A DNA stretch of 64,000 nucleotides, taken from Pachyseris speciosa. Lineage: Eukaryota; Cnidaria; Anthozoa; Scleractinia; Pachyseridae. The DNA lies in contig JAEMWC010000138.1 of NCBI GenBank assembly GCA_016490735.1, forward strand, positions 1,022,501 to 1,086,500, read 5' to 3'. Below are positions 1 to 12,216 of the stretch, in pieces. The notes below the pieces were generated by a model. It was not told where the DNA came from and searched no databases. It was given only the letters and a program-made list of their open reading frames with translations. The position numbers were made by a program, and so were the translations under genes. Each line of letters opens with the position of its first letter. Positions within the stretch are counted from its first letter, which is position 1.

Positions 1-115
1 GTAGCCAATTTATTAAGTTTCTAAGTTCTTCATTTTATCAAGTCTGTGTGCACTTTATTAAGTTTGGGGCAAATTTGTTACATTTGTAAGCTTGCGCTAC
101 GACGTTTCTATACCA
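1..115 (+). repeat. ATTAAGTTTG minisatellite, partial array
   Basis: Degenerate units of about 19-21 bp with the core TTTATTAAGTTTGTGTGCA. It corresponds to 34500-34625 in unit B. From 116 to 494 I see only AT-rich sequence shared with unit B and no gene. Confidence 0.75.
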
Positions 116-494
116 TAGATGTTTCTGCTCTTCAAACTTAAATTTTAAGACTTTTCAAGAAACTCATATTCAGTATACTACAAGAAATAAATGTAAACTA
201 CGATTACCACCAATTAGACGTAACTGGGGTAGGCAAAAATTAGCATTTCAAGCGGTTAAAGACCGGAACTCATTAAGCAAAGACATAAGATTCTCAGTCT
301 CTCAAATAATTTAAATTTAAATTTAAATTTTTTAAGGAATTTTAACTAAATTTTCTCGCTTTTTTCTTTTATTTTAAACACGTATTTTTATCCTTCTTAT
401 CTCCTTAACACTTTATTTATATTATTGTTAGTTTTTATTTTATATACTTAGTTTGATTTTAACTATTTTAATCTAATTAGTCATTATTATTTGT

Positions 495-960
495 TTGTAA
501 CAAGTTCAAGTTCAAGTTCAAGTTTATTTCAACTCTTTTACAAGTGGATAATTCTTGGTGGACTAGGCCGCAAATAGCTTTACAGCTAATCGAGGCGGAC
601 CAGTCCTTAAATATTACTATTATAAATATTAATATTATTATTAATATTATTACTGATTCGTCTTACGATTACATTAAACAGAATCAAAAATCGCTTAACA
701 ACATGTAAATATTACTGTCTAGGTTTTGAAGGACAAGGAATTTATTTAACAAGGTCTTAGATGCATTTCCCCAAGAAGTTAGTCCATACGTTATATAAGG
801 AGCAATGAGAGTCTTATAAATATCAAGAAGGGTTCGATTACGAACAATATGTCTTAATTTCGCAATTAAACCAACAGTTTTGCTTATTTTTGTTGTGAGG
901 GCATGAATATGGTTTTTCCAACTTAAATTTTCATCAATTAACAACCCAAGAAATTTAATA
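495..960 (-). mobile_element. 5'-truncated LINE fragment, reverse transcriptase C-terminus
   Basis: On the minus strand positions 944-684 encode a non-LTR reverse transcriptase C-terminal segment, with the family patterns IDENLSWKNHI and LIAPYITYG followed by SWGN. This is the usual order after the palm domain in CR1/Jockey-type LINEs. The reading frame then ends and a 3' tail follows. The minus-strand 3' end is a short hexamer run (AAGTTC on plus, 498-520), as many LINEs carry. Unit B lacks the segment at 35036-35060, so it inserted after the duplication or was lost from B. It is dead: no upstream RT, no endonuclease. Confidence 0.75.
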
Positions 961-1007
961 CAGTTCTAAAAACCACTGCTGTGAGAGAGCACCCTGTATA
1001 AATATTG

Positions 1008-1040
1008 TTATAAATAAATAAATAAATAAATAAATAAATA
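1008..1040 (+). repeat. (AAAT)n microsatellite
   Basis: About seven AAAT units. Unit B has a shorter version at 35107-35130. Confidence 0.9.
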
Positions 1041-1228
1041 TGGCTCTCCTTTTGCCCTGCCTTTATGTTGTATTTGAGCTTTCAATGAATGCTTTGTGGT
1101 GATCTTGAATGCATATAAGACCCCATATAAGAGTTCCAACAGGTTGTGTTAAGTAGTACATAAAATATGCTGCTTTAGAACTAACAGCAGTTTTGTGACT
1201 TAGTCTTACCACAGTAATTTATTACTGA

Positions 1229-1800
1229 AGTTTGTTTGCATTTTAAGTTTGTAGCCACTTTATTAGGTTTGTAAGTTCTTCATTTTATCAAGTTTGTTTG
1301 CACTTTATTAGGTTTGGGGCAATTTTATTACATTTGTAAGTTCTCCATTTTATTAAGTTAGTGGCAATTTTATTTAGTTTGTAATTTCTTCATTTTATTA
1401 AGTTTGTGGCAATTTTGTTAAGTTTGCAAGTGTTTCATTTCATTAAGTTTATAGCCATTTTATTAAGTTTGCGTGCATTTTATCACATCTGTCATTTTTG
1501 CATTTCTTAAGTTTGTAGCTATTTTATAAACTTTGTGTGCATTTTGTTACGTTTGTAGCCATTTTATTAAGTTTGTTAGTTTTGCAGTTGATAAAGTTTG
1601 CATCCAGGTTTTTAACTTTGTGTACGTTTTATTAAGTTTGTACACACTTTTCTAAGTTTGCATGCATCTTATTAAGTTTGTATGTACTTTTTTAAGTTTG
1701 CACGCATTTCATTAAGTTTAAAATCTTTTTGTTAATTTTGTGTGCAAATTATTAAGTTTGTATGTGTTTTGTGTCTACGATGTACGTACTTTGTCCAAAC
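1229..1800 (+). repeat. ATTAAGTTTG minisatellite array, main block
   Basis: Around 28 degenerate units of about 19-21 bp, each built on TTATTAAGTTTGT followed by a variable few bases (GTGCA, AGCCA, GGCAA). The counterpart in unit B is 35310-35930, and an inverted array of the same family lies at 29440-29775. No gene is visible from 1800 to 2230. Confidence 0.85.
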
Positions 1801-2235
1801 CGGCCACCATAATAAATTTTACTTCGATGACACGCTTACTCGAGAAAACGTTCAACTTGTTTATCTCGCTTCATCATTCAAAACAGCTTCAGATTCATCG
1901 CCAGACATTTGTGGAACTTGTTGAAAAATTTGACGTTACGTTTATCATTAGAGAAGGGGCGAGGCTCAGCGTTGTTTCAAGTACAGTACGACTCAAAAAT
2001 TAACTGGAAGTAGCGTACGTTTAAATTTCATTAAAACATTACACTAAAGAATTTATTAGCTGCAGACGCCCAAAACAATTATTTAATGGCTAATGTATCT
2101 TGTGAGGGAATAGAAACTACATAGGATCGAAATGGACCAATCACAGGACAACTAGCGTTATAAGGATAAGTGCATTAGAATCCTACATAGTTTCGGTTTT
2201 CTGAGCGTCCGTCTTCTCACAGGTCTTCTAGTTTA

Positions 2236-2338
2236 CAACAACAACAACAACAACAACAACATGCTTTATTTCCCCCATTAGTGACATTACAGACATATAA
2301 TCGTTTAAATAAAAAGAAAAAGAGGGGACTGGCTACCT
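2236..2338 (-). mobile_element. Retroposon tail with (CAA)n
   Basis: A (CAA)n tract followed by about 75 bp is present in unit A and absent at the matching place in unit B (near 39100). This looks like a short 3' fragment of a non-LTR element in minus orientation with a (TTG)n tail. No coding part remains. Confidence 0.5.
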
Positions 2339-2819
2339 GAACAAATGTTGTATTCTCTTCAAACAACATGTTTTAAGCAATGCAACGTTTTAGCGAGTAC
2401 CCGTGTCTCTGAAAAGAAAAATTGCCATTGGACAAAGCAAACAAGACAAACTGTAGTAAGTTAAGGACTTTATCGGTTAATCGGTTACTTGTTTTTTCAC
2501 ACGTCGCTGCCGCTACGGCTAAAACAAAACGGTTAGTTTGCAAGAAATTCAAACTGAAATAAAGGCGACTAAAGGGTAGCGAAATCCAAAGTAACATATT
2601 TTGGCGTCTTCAACAAGCTAAGGTCCAGCAATTTTGGTGACAAACTTCCACAACAAACTGCATAGCGAAACCTACAAAGATCATCCAGCACATGGAACAA
2701 AGTCACGCACATTGATTCTGTCACTAGTACAGTTCCCATGGAGGCGTAGAAGCGGGCGTGATGACATAAACTACACGTATCACCAACAATTACATCTTTC
2801 ATGTTGGACATAGTTGGCC

Positions 2820-3190
2820 AGTTTTAGGGATGCCCCGTTTTAGAGATTTCCCTATTTTAGGATTCCCCGTTTTTCCCTATTTTAGAGATTCCCCTTTTTA
2901 GAGATTCCCTATTTCAGAGATTCCTCGTTTTAGAGATTTCTCATTTACGAGATTCCCCGTTTAAGAGATTCCTCGTTTTAGAGATTTCTCATTTACGAGA
3001 TTCCCCGTTTAAGAGATTCCCTATTTTAGAGATTCCTCATTTTAGAGATTCCCTATTTTAGAGATTCCCTATTTTAGAGATTCCCCACTTTAGAGATTTC
3101 TCCGTTCTAGAGATTCCCCGTTTTAGAGATTCCCTCTTTTAGAGATTCCCCACTCCCCGTTCCCCGTTCCCTGTTCCCCGTTCACCATTC
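2820..3190 (+). repeat. TTTTAGAGATTCCCC minisatellite array
   Basis: About 22 units of 14-15 bp with consensus TTTTAGAGATTCCC plus C or T, ending in a run of CCCCGTT hexamer-like units. Unit B has a shorter array at 39553-39790. A longer inverted array lies at 28785-29215. Confidence 0.9.
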
Positions 3191-3376
3191 GTCTTTCCCA
3201 TTTCTCTTTCCCTCTTTTTTTTTAAAGATAGCAGGCGACAACGCAGGTTAATAACCGAAACCTCAACGCGGTCTGCCTTTGGCCATCCCGCGTAACAAGG
3301 CTTCGACACGCGCACGTCCCAAGGTAAACTGATCGTTCAAACAGCACGTCACCATACCATACCGGTCCGGTCAACA

Positions 3377-3461
3377 ATGGCTAATGCTTCAAGTGATGCA
3401 GTGGACACTAGAGACGTTAGACCTATCGTGCAAGCTTTTGATGAAGAAGAAACACAAAGAG
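3377..3461 (+). CDS. Candidate first coding exon of the PIP4P-like gene, copy A
   Basis: An ATG in good context (caacaATGG) opens an 85-nt frame that ends at a consensus donor (AGAG, then gtaaac). It encodes 28 residues, acidic near the end (DEEE), plus one base, so the intron is phase 1. The next secure exon, at 16663, needs exactly a phase 1 entry, and joining the two gives a continuous 150-residue frame. The exon is kept in unit B (41329-41413) with the same length, start and donor. The N-terminus does not resemble the ERSPLL-type start of vertebrate TMEM55 proteins, and the implied intron is 13.2 kb. Assignment to this gene is inference; it could instead be the start of a different transcript, or exons between the two may have escaped me. 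Confidence 0.5.
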
Positions 3462-4259
3462 GTAAACTTATTGCGAAGCAAACACATCAGACATCAGCGT
3501 GGACGCGTATACCCTTGCCTATCTTAAATCTTGAATTTTAAGCTGAACAACTGTTTGATAGAGGAGCGATATTGAATTCACCTTCTTTAAACAGTCCTCG
3601 GGCGTTGTTAATGAAAATTTTGTTCCCTTTGTAATGTTAGAAGGTTCACCACCAATTTCAAATTCAGCCGAAGGGGAAAATTGAAGGGCACCCGGAACCG
3701 AAATGCGAGGTATACCTCCCGCGGAAAAGTGACAAAAGAAGTAATCAAAGGCTCCTCTCAGCCATCTCATGGATGCATCTTACTACACTAATTGCGATCT
3801 ACATTTGACTAGTAATGCAACCTATCTAACATAATATTCAACCACGACGCCTGTTGGAGCTAACGTGGTATGCACTATTGAGGCCTTCAAAGGAGTGGTC
3901 GCTTTGTCGCTCGTTTACGAGTCTGTCTCTCGCTTGTTTCGTTCAATAGGGACAAATGTCGCTATCGCAAAGAAAACAAAGAGGAATGGAAAGTAAGTTG
4001 CCCCTATCGCAAACTGGCACGCTTTTTCTGCCAATTTCTGTCGGTTGTCGGTGTCTTGGGACAAGATTGTCGCCTGTTTTTGGAGCCATGTCGCTTGTCG
4101 CTTCTACCCCTTGGAAGGCCTCACTATTTGGTGGAAAGATTAGTTTCTGCTGTCCGGATAGCTTGAGCTATCTGTTGAAATCTGACTCTTAGCCTGAGCG
4201 GTCGTGTCACGAACTGAGATGATCACATTAACTGCTTTAGCTGTCTTTGCTTTCATAGC

Positions 4260-5060
4260 CTTCGATTGTAGTATCGATACATGAATTGTTGGGTTTTAGG
4301 CATCCCCCGGGAATACACAGTGGCGTCTTTTGACGGGCTTGCAACATATTTGAATGCATTGTAAATTTCTCACAGGAACTAGATTCGCACAGTCATGGCA
4401 AGCAAGATACACTTGATTGGTTGTGATTTATTTTCAAAGAAGCTGGAACGCACGTAAGCGAAATTTGATACGCATTCGTATGGAAATTTGACCTGTCTAG
4501 TTGGGAGTGATTCACTGCTTTGTTCTGCAACCGAAAAGAAGCTTGAAATTCTCATATTTTGTAAATGAAACGGCATTCTCGTAATATCTACGTACAAAGT
4601 GTGCGTGTGGCCTCTACAGCCGAAGTATTAAGCACTGTAAAATCAAAATACGGTAGATTTTGTTTTTGTAAACATACAGGACTGTTGCGGGGAAACCACA
4701 GGTTTCTGACATAATTGTATTGATACTACATCTTTAATAATCTTAAAGATTAAAGATGTAGTATCGATACATGAATTATTGTTTTCAATGAACAGGATGA
4801 ATTGTTGGGTTTTAAGTATCCCCCGGGAATACACAGTGGCGTCTTTTGACCGGCTCGCAACATATTTGAATGCACTGTAAATTCTCACAGGAACTAGATT
4901 CGCACAGTCATGGCAAGCAAGATACACTTGATTGGTTGTGATTTATTTCGAAGAAGCAGGAACGCACGTAAGCCAAATTTGATACGCATTCGTATGCAAA
5001 TTTGACCTGAACAGCTGATTCACTGCTTTGTTCTGCGACCGAAAAGAAGCTTGAAATTCC
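4260..5060 (+). repeat. Tandem pair of a dispersed ~490-bp repeat
   Basis: Two copies of a unit that starts at a GTATCGATAC palindrome, runs through the block with ATCCCCCGGGAATACACAG, and ends near AAACATACAGG. Related copies lie at 42225-43110 (two units) and 48238-48700 (one). The second copy in A is truncated. No protein is encoded. Confidence 0.7.
4717..4770. repeat. GTATCGATAC palindrome
   Basis: A 54-bp near-perfect inverted repeat with arms of about 24 bp around a short AT centre. Arms read ATCGATACTACATCTTTAAT and its complement. It occurs again at 42611-42664 and 48238-48290, each time at the junction of the dispersed repeat. Confidence 0.8.
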
Positions 5061-5079
5061 CATTTCTGGCATAATTGAA

Positions 5080-5265
5080 GGGCTGAAAGCGAAACTAGCG
5101 TATGTGACGATTTAGCCTCGAAATTTCAAATTGCTCAGAATTGTGTGGACTCCATTTTTGTCAAAGAACATTGCCCTGTATGTTTTGGCTGTTGCGCGCT
5201 TCGTTTTCGGAAAAAAAAACCGGTCTAAAGCACGTTCACACAGACCGTCACATACGATGGTTTCG
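5080..5265. repeat. Hairpin-ended repeat (TATGTGACG arms)
   Basis: The ends GCGAAACTAGCGTATGTGAC and the complement near 5240-5265 form an inverted repeat around about 140 bp. A similar element lies at 48020-48225. A small non-autonomous transposon is likely. The stretch 5270-6600 holds no gene I can support; a (GGTC)n tract lies at 5462-5480. Confidence 0.55.
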
Positions 5266-6639
5266 CTTTCAAACCTCCAATTCTTCGGTTAAGCCCATTT
5301 GTATGAGTATTAATATTCATGCAGAATTGAATGACCTGAAGAGCACTTGAAATGGTTGACGGGTAGAAAGGATTGTCTGATAGTGTGACGTAGACTATAC
5401 GTTTGGCGGTTAAGACATCGATTTAAGTTTTATTGATAGGAAACTTACGTGGCTGTGAGGTGTCGGTCGGTCGGTCGCTAGCTTAATTTTATCGGAACTC
5501 GCCAGCCTGGAGATCGAAAGACGTCATTTAAGTCTGGAGACCCGAAAGTCAGACACTTTTCAAAGAATCCAGTGGTGTTTCTCTGTTCTTCAGTTGCCAA
5601 ACGTGAAAAGATTTAAGCTGATTCCCGGAACAAATCAGCGTTTTGCAGTACAGAGTAACGAGCCAGGCGGGACAGTCTGAAAGCCCGTAGGTGATAGTCT
5701 TGGCCCATTTGCCAAAGGTTTCCGTGCTAGAAATCTGGAAAGGAGAGTTGTCTTTTGACTTAGGCGAAAAAAATGTGATGTTTGAAGATCGAGAGGCCAT
5801 TTGATGCCCTCAATTCATTGCGACCACAGAGGGTGCTGTCTCATGGGTGTCGGAAATTAAGCGCTATGTAAATTCGACTGGAAATAAAATTCGTTCGGCC
5901 GCGGCCGAAAAATTTTCACTTCGGAAACATTACGGAGAATTCATCTAAGAGTGGGAAATCGGCATGACGAGAAGTTGGTCCGTTTTCGATGAGGTGAGTA
6001 TCTTGGAAAACAGTACAAGAAAAAGTTCCATTGCGGCGCGCGGCAAATATTCAAAAGCACAAAAGTTGTGATCGGCTGTGTGGTTATGTAAACACACGTA
6101 GAGATAAACATGCTGGCGGATTTTAACATATAAATCACTTTTGTATCGATTACCTCGATAAGTTCGTTTATATAGAGTCTTGTAAACATCAGCAAAAAGT
6201 GTTTTCACGCGAGATTAACAGCAAAAAGCATTTTCACCCGAGATAAAGAATTCTTTTCACGCCAGTCGTGTGACCAATGAAAGCCCATTGTCACAATATA
6301 CCGGGTTTGCAAATTTTCTACGCTTTTAAGCTAAAGAATATCTTCAGAACTAGTTCGGTGTCTTGTCCAAATTCTTTCACTGTCGTCATTTACTATAATT
6401 AATATACCATTTTCGTTCCATATTTTCCATTTGACGAAGAAAATGAATCCATCGACAACGTTTCTCAACGGCCGAAACCACGCGAAACTTACTACTGTGA
6501 AAGCCCTGTTTAGAACGAAAAACGACGGAAAATGCACTGTTTCCAAGATACTCAGGTCATCGAAAAACGGACCGACCGTAGTAGGAATTCCTTTCTTGAT
6601 CATTTTAAGATTTGTAAAACCTTTTAGTTTCATTAGCAG

Positions 6640-6830
6640 CCAATTAATCAATATTGTATTACTAGTAGTTCATTATGTAAATTTAGCTGGTGGATTATAT
6701 AGGTAGTTAATTACTTAATCGATACGTTTTATTACTTTAATTGTAGGAAGGCCATTATGAAAACTACTGGGTGACCAGTAATCAATGTCTTTACCCTCGT
6801 TAAATAAAGTTATATCTATCTATCGACTCT
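6640..6830 (+). mobile_element. Non-LTR retroelement 3' end
   Basis: The sequence ends in GTTAAATAAAGTTATATC followed by a short (TATC)n tail, a usual LINE 3' terminus. It is preceded by about 150 bp of 3' untranslated-like sequence. No reverse transcriptase frame is recognisable upstream. It is not in unit B. Confidence 0.4.
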
Positions 6831-7499
6831 CAACTACGGGCCGCTTTTAACTTATTACTTACGAGAGGCCATATATTAGTCATAAACACCGTTAGTGCTT
6901 TGAAAAGCTGCAACTTTCCCAAACCCAGTGCTGTCGTTGAAATGAACCGTTCTTATTGCTAAATGCTCATTTATGTAGACTTAATCGCTCCGTAAACTGA
7001 CCAAAACTCCCAATTTTCAATGAATATGACTTTTTATTCTGCTGCAAAACCAAACACGCCCCTGGACAAAACCAAAAACTACCCAGCTTTGTCTTGAAGT
7101 TTTTAAGAGAAAAATTCCTCTTAAAGCTAAAAGTCTACATTGCCATCAAACTTCGACTCCACTTCTTACCATCTGTTCCACAATTTCCTGCTCACTTCTT
7201 TAGCGCGACGTGGATAACGCGTTTGATTTCAGTTGCTCTCACTGATCTGTAATTTTCGCGTTTTTGACCCAAAGCAATTCTGGGAAATTCGTGTATACCA
7301 TCAGCATGAAAGTCCGCCCCTTTTTATTATAGAAATTTTTTAGAACCGTGTCGAGCCACCCGGTCCTGCTGACAAAATATTGCACCGATTGCGTTATTTA
7401 CAAGTCAAAACTCGCCGAAATTGCCATGTGAGGTCGCGGAATCCACTCACAGAACGGTTAGGAACACAATTTCACTTCGTGAATCGCCATGACTCGATG

Positions 7500-7615
7500 G
7501 TAACATCGAAAACGAAGCACCCTAAAACTCGAAAACCAAGAACCCTAAGTCAAAAACGAAGCACACCAAGTCGAAAACGAAGCACCCTGGGTCGAAAACG
7601 AAGCACTCGGTTTTT
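7500..7615 (+). repeat. AAAACGAAGCACCC minisatellite
   Basis: About five units of 18-21 bp built on GTCGAAAACGAAGCACCCTA. Unit B has a longer array at 46262-46405 and an inverted one at 47008-47095. Confidence 0.8.
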
Positions 7616-8394
7616 AAGGCCGACTTAGGGTTTTGTTTTATTGCCAAGGCGAACCTGAGTTGGACCGTGCCCTTTGCTTGGAGATAAGTAAGCAAGAGAT
7701 CCCCTAATTTAGTGTTAATCAAACTTTTCAGGGTCCAAATTTAGTCACGACTCAAGCACGATAACGGATAGAGTATTGCTCTAAACTATTCAACTGCGGG
7801 GTGTTGAAAATGCATTTCCGCCACCCTGACTTAATTAAAACAAGACGCTCTATGAGCATTTACTCGGGATACTTTTGTGCTGCAGAAGCCAGACGCACGC
7901 TTTCCGATTCTTGAAAACTATCCGGCTAGTGGTTTGCTTTTGGGTTCGCATAAGGCCTTTTTGCTCACGTACGAGCAAAGCTCGTTAAACTTTTTTGAGA
8001 GTTGCCTTCCTTATTCGTTGTCAGCTGTCGTTGTTTACTTCTAAATTAAGTGGCAACATCTCGGGACTTTACTTTGACTCTCTCAAAACATTTTTTCTCT
8101 CTACTAATCTTGAAAACATTCGCATAGACACTTTTCTTAAGATATTGGTTATTCCAAACTCGAAAACACAAGGCGAATCGTTTACGTGCTTGTGACATGT
8201 TTCTCAGAAGCAATCCAGATGTCACGCATTGTAAAAAACCTCGAAATTCAAACTGCTCTATTTTCAAAACAAAGCGTGTTACTTGGCTGAAAACAGGCCG
8301 TCAGATATATATTTTTGAAATGTCATTTACCTGATGAAGGTGAAAAATCTAAATGTTTAATTTTAGTTTTTTCCTCACGTCGCGTGGAAACCAA

Positions 8395-8815
8395 AAATTC
8401 GTAAACTTGTCTCTAAATATGGAACTGTCACAGCGATCGAGTTGTGATATCGTCCGGATCAAATTACATCAAAACAACTTTGCGATTTTCTAAATACAGA
8501 ACTGTCACAACGTTCTAATTCGAGTCGATACTCACAGCACGTGCGAGGCTTCCAACCTTGTCTTAAATTCGGCAAACCTTTTCATGCGGGCAAACTCTAC
8601 TGGATTAAAGTCTTCACAACAGCCGGATTGAGTTGTGATATCATCCGGATCGAATTACATCAAAACAACATTGCGATTTTCTAAATATAGAACTGTCACA
8701 ACGTTCTAATTCGAGTCGATACTCACAGCACGTGCGAGGCTTCCAACCTTGTCTTAAATTCGGCGCACCTTTTCACGCGGGCAAACTCTTCTGGACTTAA
8801 GTCTTCACAACTTTA
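8395..8815 (+). repeat. ~191-bp tandem repeat, two units
   Basis: The motif AACTGTCACAACGTTCTAAT recurs at about 8498 and 8690, giving a period near 191 bp, with a partial leading unit. The expanded counterpart is 49690-50355. Positions 7760-8395 and 8815-9830 hold no supported gene. Confidence 0.8.
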
Positions 8816-9830
8816 CAAAGATATCGCAACATCCTCAGAAACTCAAGCAAGAACGTCCACAAAGGCTGAACAGAAAGAGATTTATGAGTCACGTAGCTCA
8901 AGGCTCTTGATGGTGCAATAATGATGCAATACTTTGTACTTTGGACTACGATGAAACACCGCCACGTGCCTTCTATTGTGCATTGGCCAATGAAAACACC
9001 GCCATTTACCTTCTATTGTTCATTGCCCAATCAAAACACCGCCACGTAATTGTATTGTGCATATTGCTGCACAGGGAAAAAAAGACTGAAATCTAACACA
9101 TTTTATAACTCGGTATACTTACAGTATCCGACTAAATACGGTAGATTTTGTTTTTGTAAACATACAGGACTTTCGCAGGGAAACCACAGGTTTTTTGACA
9201 TAATTATGCAATTTACACTTCTTACTGCCGGTGTGAAAGGCAAATTCTTAAATAACCATTGAAGCCATTCTTTTGGATATTCAAAATTAAAACTGACTGA
9301 AGTAATGGTAAAGAGTCAGAGTGGTGCTTTTACTTAAAACGAAGAATATTTCTCAATGCAAACTTGTGTTTAAGTTGTGGGTAGACGCGATGGTGCCGCT
9401 AAAAAATATTTTTTGATTGCCTTATTTTAGTTAGAAATAATTATTTGGAGCACTGAAAGTGCTGAAAACAGCCTCGCAAATGTAGCTTCATTTGTGTCAA
9501 AGGTTGTCGGCGTCAATTCCCGTACATACTTTTTGTTGGAAAATCTTTTGGTTTCGAACGGATTTGGCTGTGAATAGCAGCTAAGGACAATACAAAGCAT
9601 TTCAGAAATTTTAAAAATTTCCGAATTTATAACTTAGGCTGCCACAGGCATACCACGTAACTAGGCTTGTTGTGATGAATTCTCGCCCGCACCCAACCTC
9701 CCATCAAAGAGAGCGTTGTGTGACACCCCGAAAGTTACAGCGTGGTAACTGATTTTTGCCACAATATTGAATTACTTGCAAAAATAACTTTTATACTGAT
9801 CGTTTATTGAAGCCAAAGGATATATATAGA

Positions 9831-9980
9831 TTACAACATAGAAAGTGCGACGTACGGATTTTTATTCACAAGTTTTAAAACTTGGGAAAACGAACGAGTG
9901 AGCGCAGCGAACGAGTGAGTTTTCCAAAGGCTTGAAACGAGTGAATAATAATCCGTACAAAGCACTTTCTATGCTGTAAT
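9831..9980. mobile_element. Foldback MITE with CGAACGAGTGAGCGCAGCG loop
   Basis: About 65-bp imperfect arms (ACATAGAAAGTGC at the left, GCACTTTCTATG at the right) surround a centre made of GAACGAGTGAG repeats. The same central sequence, reverse complemented, sits inside a hairpin with unrelated arms at 43813-43955. No coding capacity. Confidence 0.75.
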
Positions 9981-10171
9981 TTTTTTATTATATATAACTA
10001 GAATTTAACATATACTTGTAATCAGTTTTATTTTTCCCGATTCAATAAGCTTAAGACATGAAGAGCAGCAAAAAATTGAAGATTGATCTAAATGACAGAG
10101 CGTAATAAAAAAAACATGTCCGGTTTTCAGTACAGCAACAAGTACACAAAGAGCCTACACAAGCTTAAATA

Positions 10172-10447
10172 TCACTTCCCATTCAAAATAACTGAAAAAT
10201 AACCTGAGAATTTATAAATACAAAGTTTGAAATGTTTTCGCTTGCCCCAGTCACTGTCAGATTCAATCATGTAATGGCGGCGCTTCGCGCTGTGCAACGA
10301 CAAATTCGCACTTTGTTGACTTACATTGTTTATAGAATCGTTGAATGTTCCTCCTTGAATGTTCGCCCCCTTGTTTTTGTTCGATTGCGTCTCAAGAAAA
10401 TCATTTAACGGTAAATCCAGTGGAACAAAATGGGAAGCCAAAGCCAT
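10172..10447 (-). CDS. Unassigned 91-residue ORF, possibly a transposon N-terminal exon
   Basis: An open frame starts at 10447 within CpG-richer sequence and runs 91 codons. Its early part (LNDFLETQSNKN) loosely resembles the start of cnidarian tyrosine-recombinase-like (Crypton/KIAA1958-type) proteins, in which a FLE(x)Q(x)N(x)NT segment precedes the core-binding domain. The resemblance is short, no catalytic part is present downstream on the minus strand, and unit B lacks the segment. It may equally be a chance frame. I do not assign a function. Confidence 0.2.
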   Translation of the reverse strand: MALASHFVPLDLPLNDFLETQSNKNKGANIQGGTFNDSINNVSQQSANLSLHSAKRRHYMIESDSDWGKRKHFKLCIYKFSGYFSVILNGK

Positions 10448-12047
10448 GTTTTTGAAACAAAAACTTCGAGCGCGCGCTGAGTTGAAGCTCGCGCTACTCG
10501 GAAGCCATTTGAGTGCTTTGCTCTGATTGGCTAAGTGATCCTACCCTGGACGGTGATTGGTTATATTTTCACATGTGAAGAATGCTGTACGCGAACCTGA
10601 TTGGACGTATCGCTTTTTTCGCATGTGAAAATATAGCACGTATAGAATTCTAGTTGCAAGGTTTATTGCATAAAATTCTCGTTATATGTATAATAAATAG
10701 ACTTTCTGAACAAGATCGGTGTTTTGGCGGCTAGATTTCTGAATACGCGGCTATTTCTTTTACATACCGGTCAGCATAAAAGTTGGACTGCGGAGTGTGG
10801 ACCCGGACTGCGGACTGGGTATAGAACGAGGACTGAGTATAAAACGCGGACTGAAGGCTGCGAACTAGGTACAAAACGCGGACTGAGTGCAAAGCACTGT
10901 AGAAAAGGTGGGTGTGGACAAAACGTGGCCTAGGCCGTGGTATAGGCCATGAACAATCCTATGGCCCACCCTATGGCCTAACGGTGGCAATTTTTTAAAG
11001 CTCGGTTCAGCATTGCTGGAAATCTGTCTAAAAAACTTTCTCCAACAATCTGTCATACCTACGTCTCTCTTCTGTTTTCTAGGAGACGTTTCGCAGACTC
11101 GTCGTAGAACTAAATTCGGAATATTTTATACCTATATGAGAAAACAAACTCCTGGGATCAAAAGCAGTCAAAAGCCATGCCACTAATCATTCTTGTTTTT
11201 ATGGGTCAGCGTTTTCTACTTAGTCGTTTTTCTATGCCGTCGTATATTGGGTCATCGTTTTCTAGACATCCATAACACAAGCAGTGTTCACTGTACTTGA
11301 AGAATGCGTTGTATTAGAAAAGGCAGTGCTACTATCTGCAGATGATAAACATGATGCAATAGTGAAAATAAAATATGGAAAGGAATTCAGATCTTGCTAT
11401 TCTAACTTTGTCATAATATTACTACCGTGCAGGTGAATCAGTGAAGTAGCAAATTGCAATTTCTGATTGCCTTTTGCGGGAAGGCCGAGTAAAGGCCAAT
11501 ATGGCCTCTTGTTCTTTTTAAATTATATGTTTTCCAAACTTCCAAGCAAAGAACTGTAAAATGGTCTATTGACAGAAACTGGGACCCAATTCGCTGGCTG
11601 ATTTGAACGGAATAGGACCTTAGCGTGCAGAAATTTGCAGGAGCTCCTTTATATAATAATTGCTCTTCCTTACGATAGCTGCCCGAAAGTTGTGTTTATA
11701 CGGCATTCTGGTTTTCCTGATTCCAATCTACCACGAGTTTGTTTAACACGGAAAACATTGAGCGAAACGCCGCCAAGAGAACAGAAGAGAATCGTAGGTA
11801 TATATGACAGATCGATGGAGAACGTTGTTTACACAGGCTGAACCGAGTTTTAAAAAAATGACTACCGGTAGGCCATAGGGTGGGTCATGCCTGAGGCCAT
11901 GGTCTAGGGCACGTTTTGTCCACACCCGCCTTTTGCACAGTGTTTTGTACTCAGTCCACGGTTTATGCCCAATCCGCAGTCCGGGTCCGCTGTCGGTGGT
12001 CCTCATTTCGCAGTCCATATTTTATATTAAAATTTGGTTTATCAACG

Positions 12048-12078
<31 letters not shown>

Positions 12079-12079
12079 G

Positions 12080-12129
12080 GATTCGATTAGCTGACGTTTC
12101 GAGCGTTAGCCCTTCGTCGGAGCGAATCG
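12080..12129 (-). ncRNA. Hammerhead-ribozyme-like motif of the Penelope element (left copy)
   Basis: Reverse complement of the motif at 14451-14500, with the same core and stems. See that entry. Confidence 0.6.
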
Positions 12130-12216
12130 AGGAATTGTGGGTTGTGTATGGTTTATATACAGAAAATGGAGCTACGCTATTGGTGGTAACATGGTCACGT
12201 GAAAAACAGGAATAAA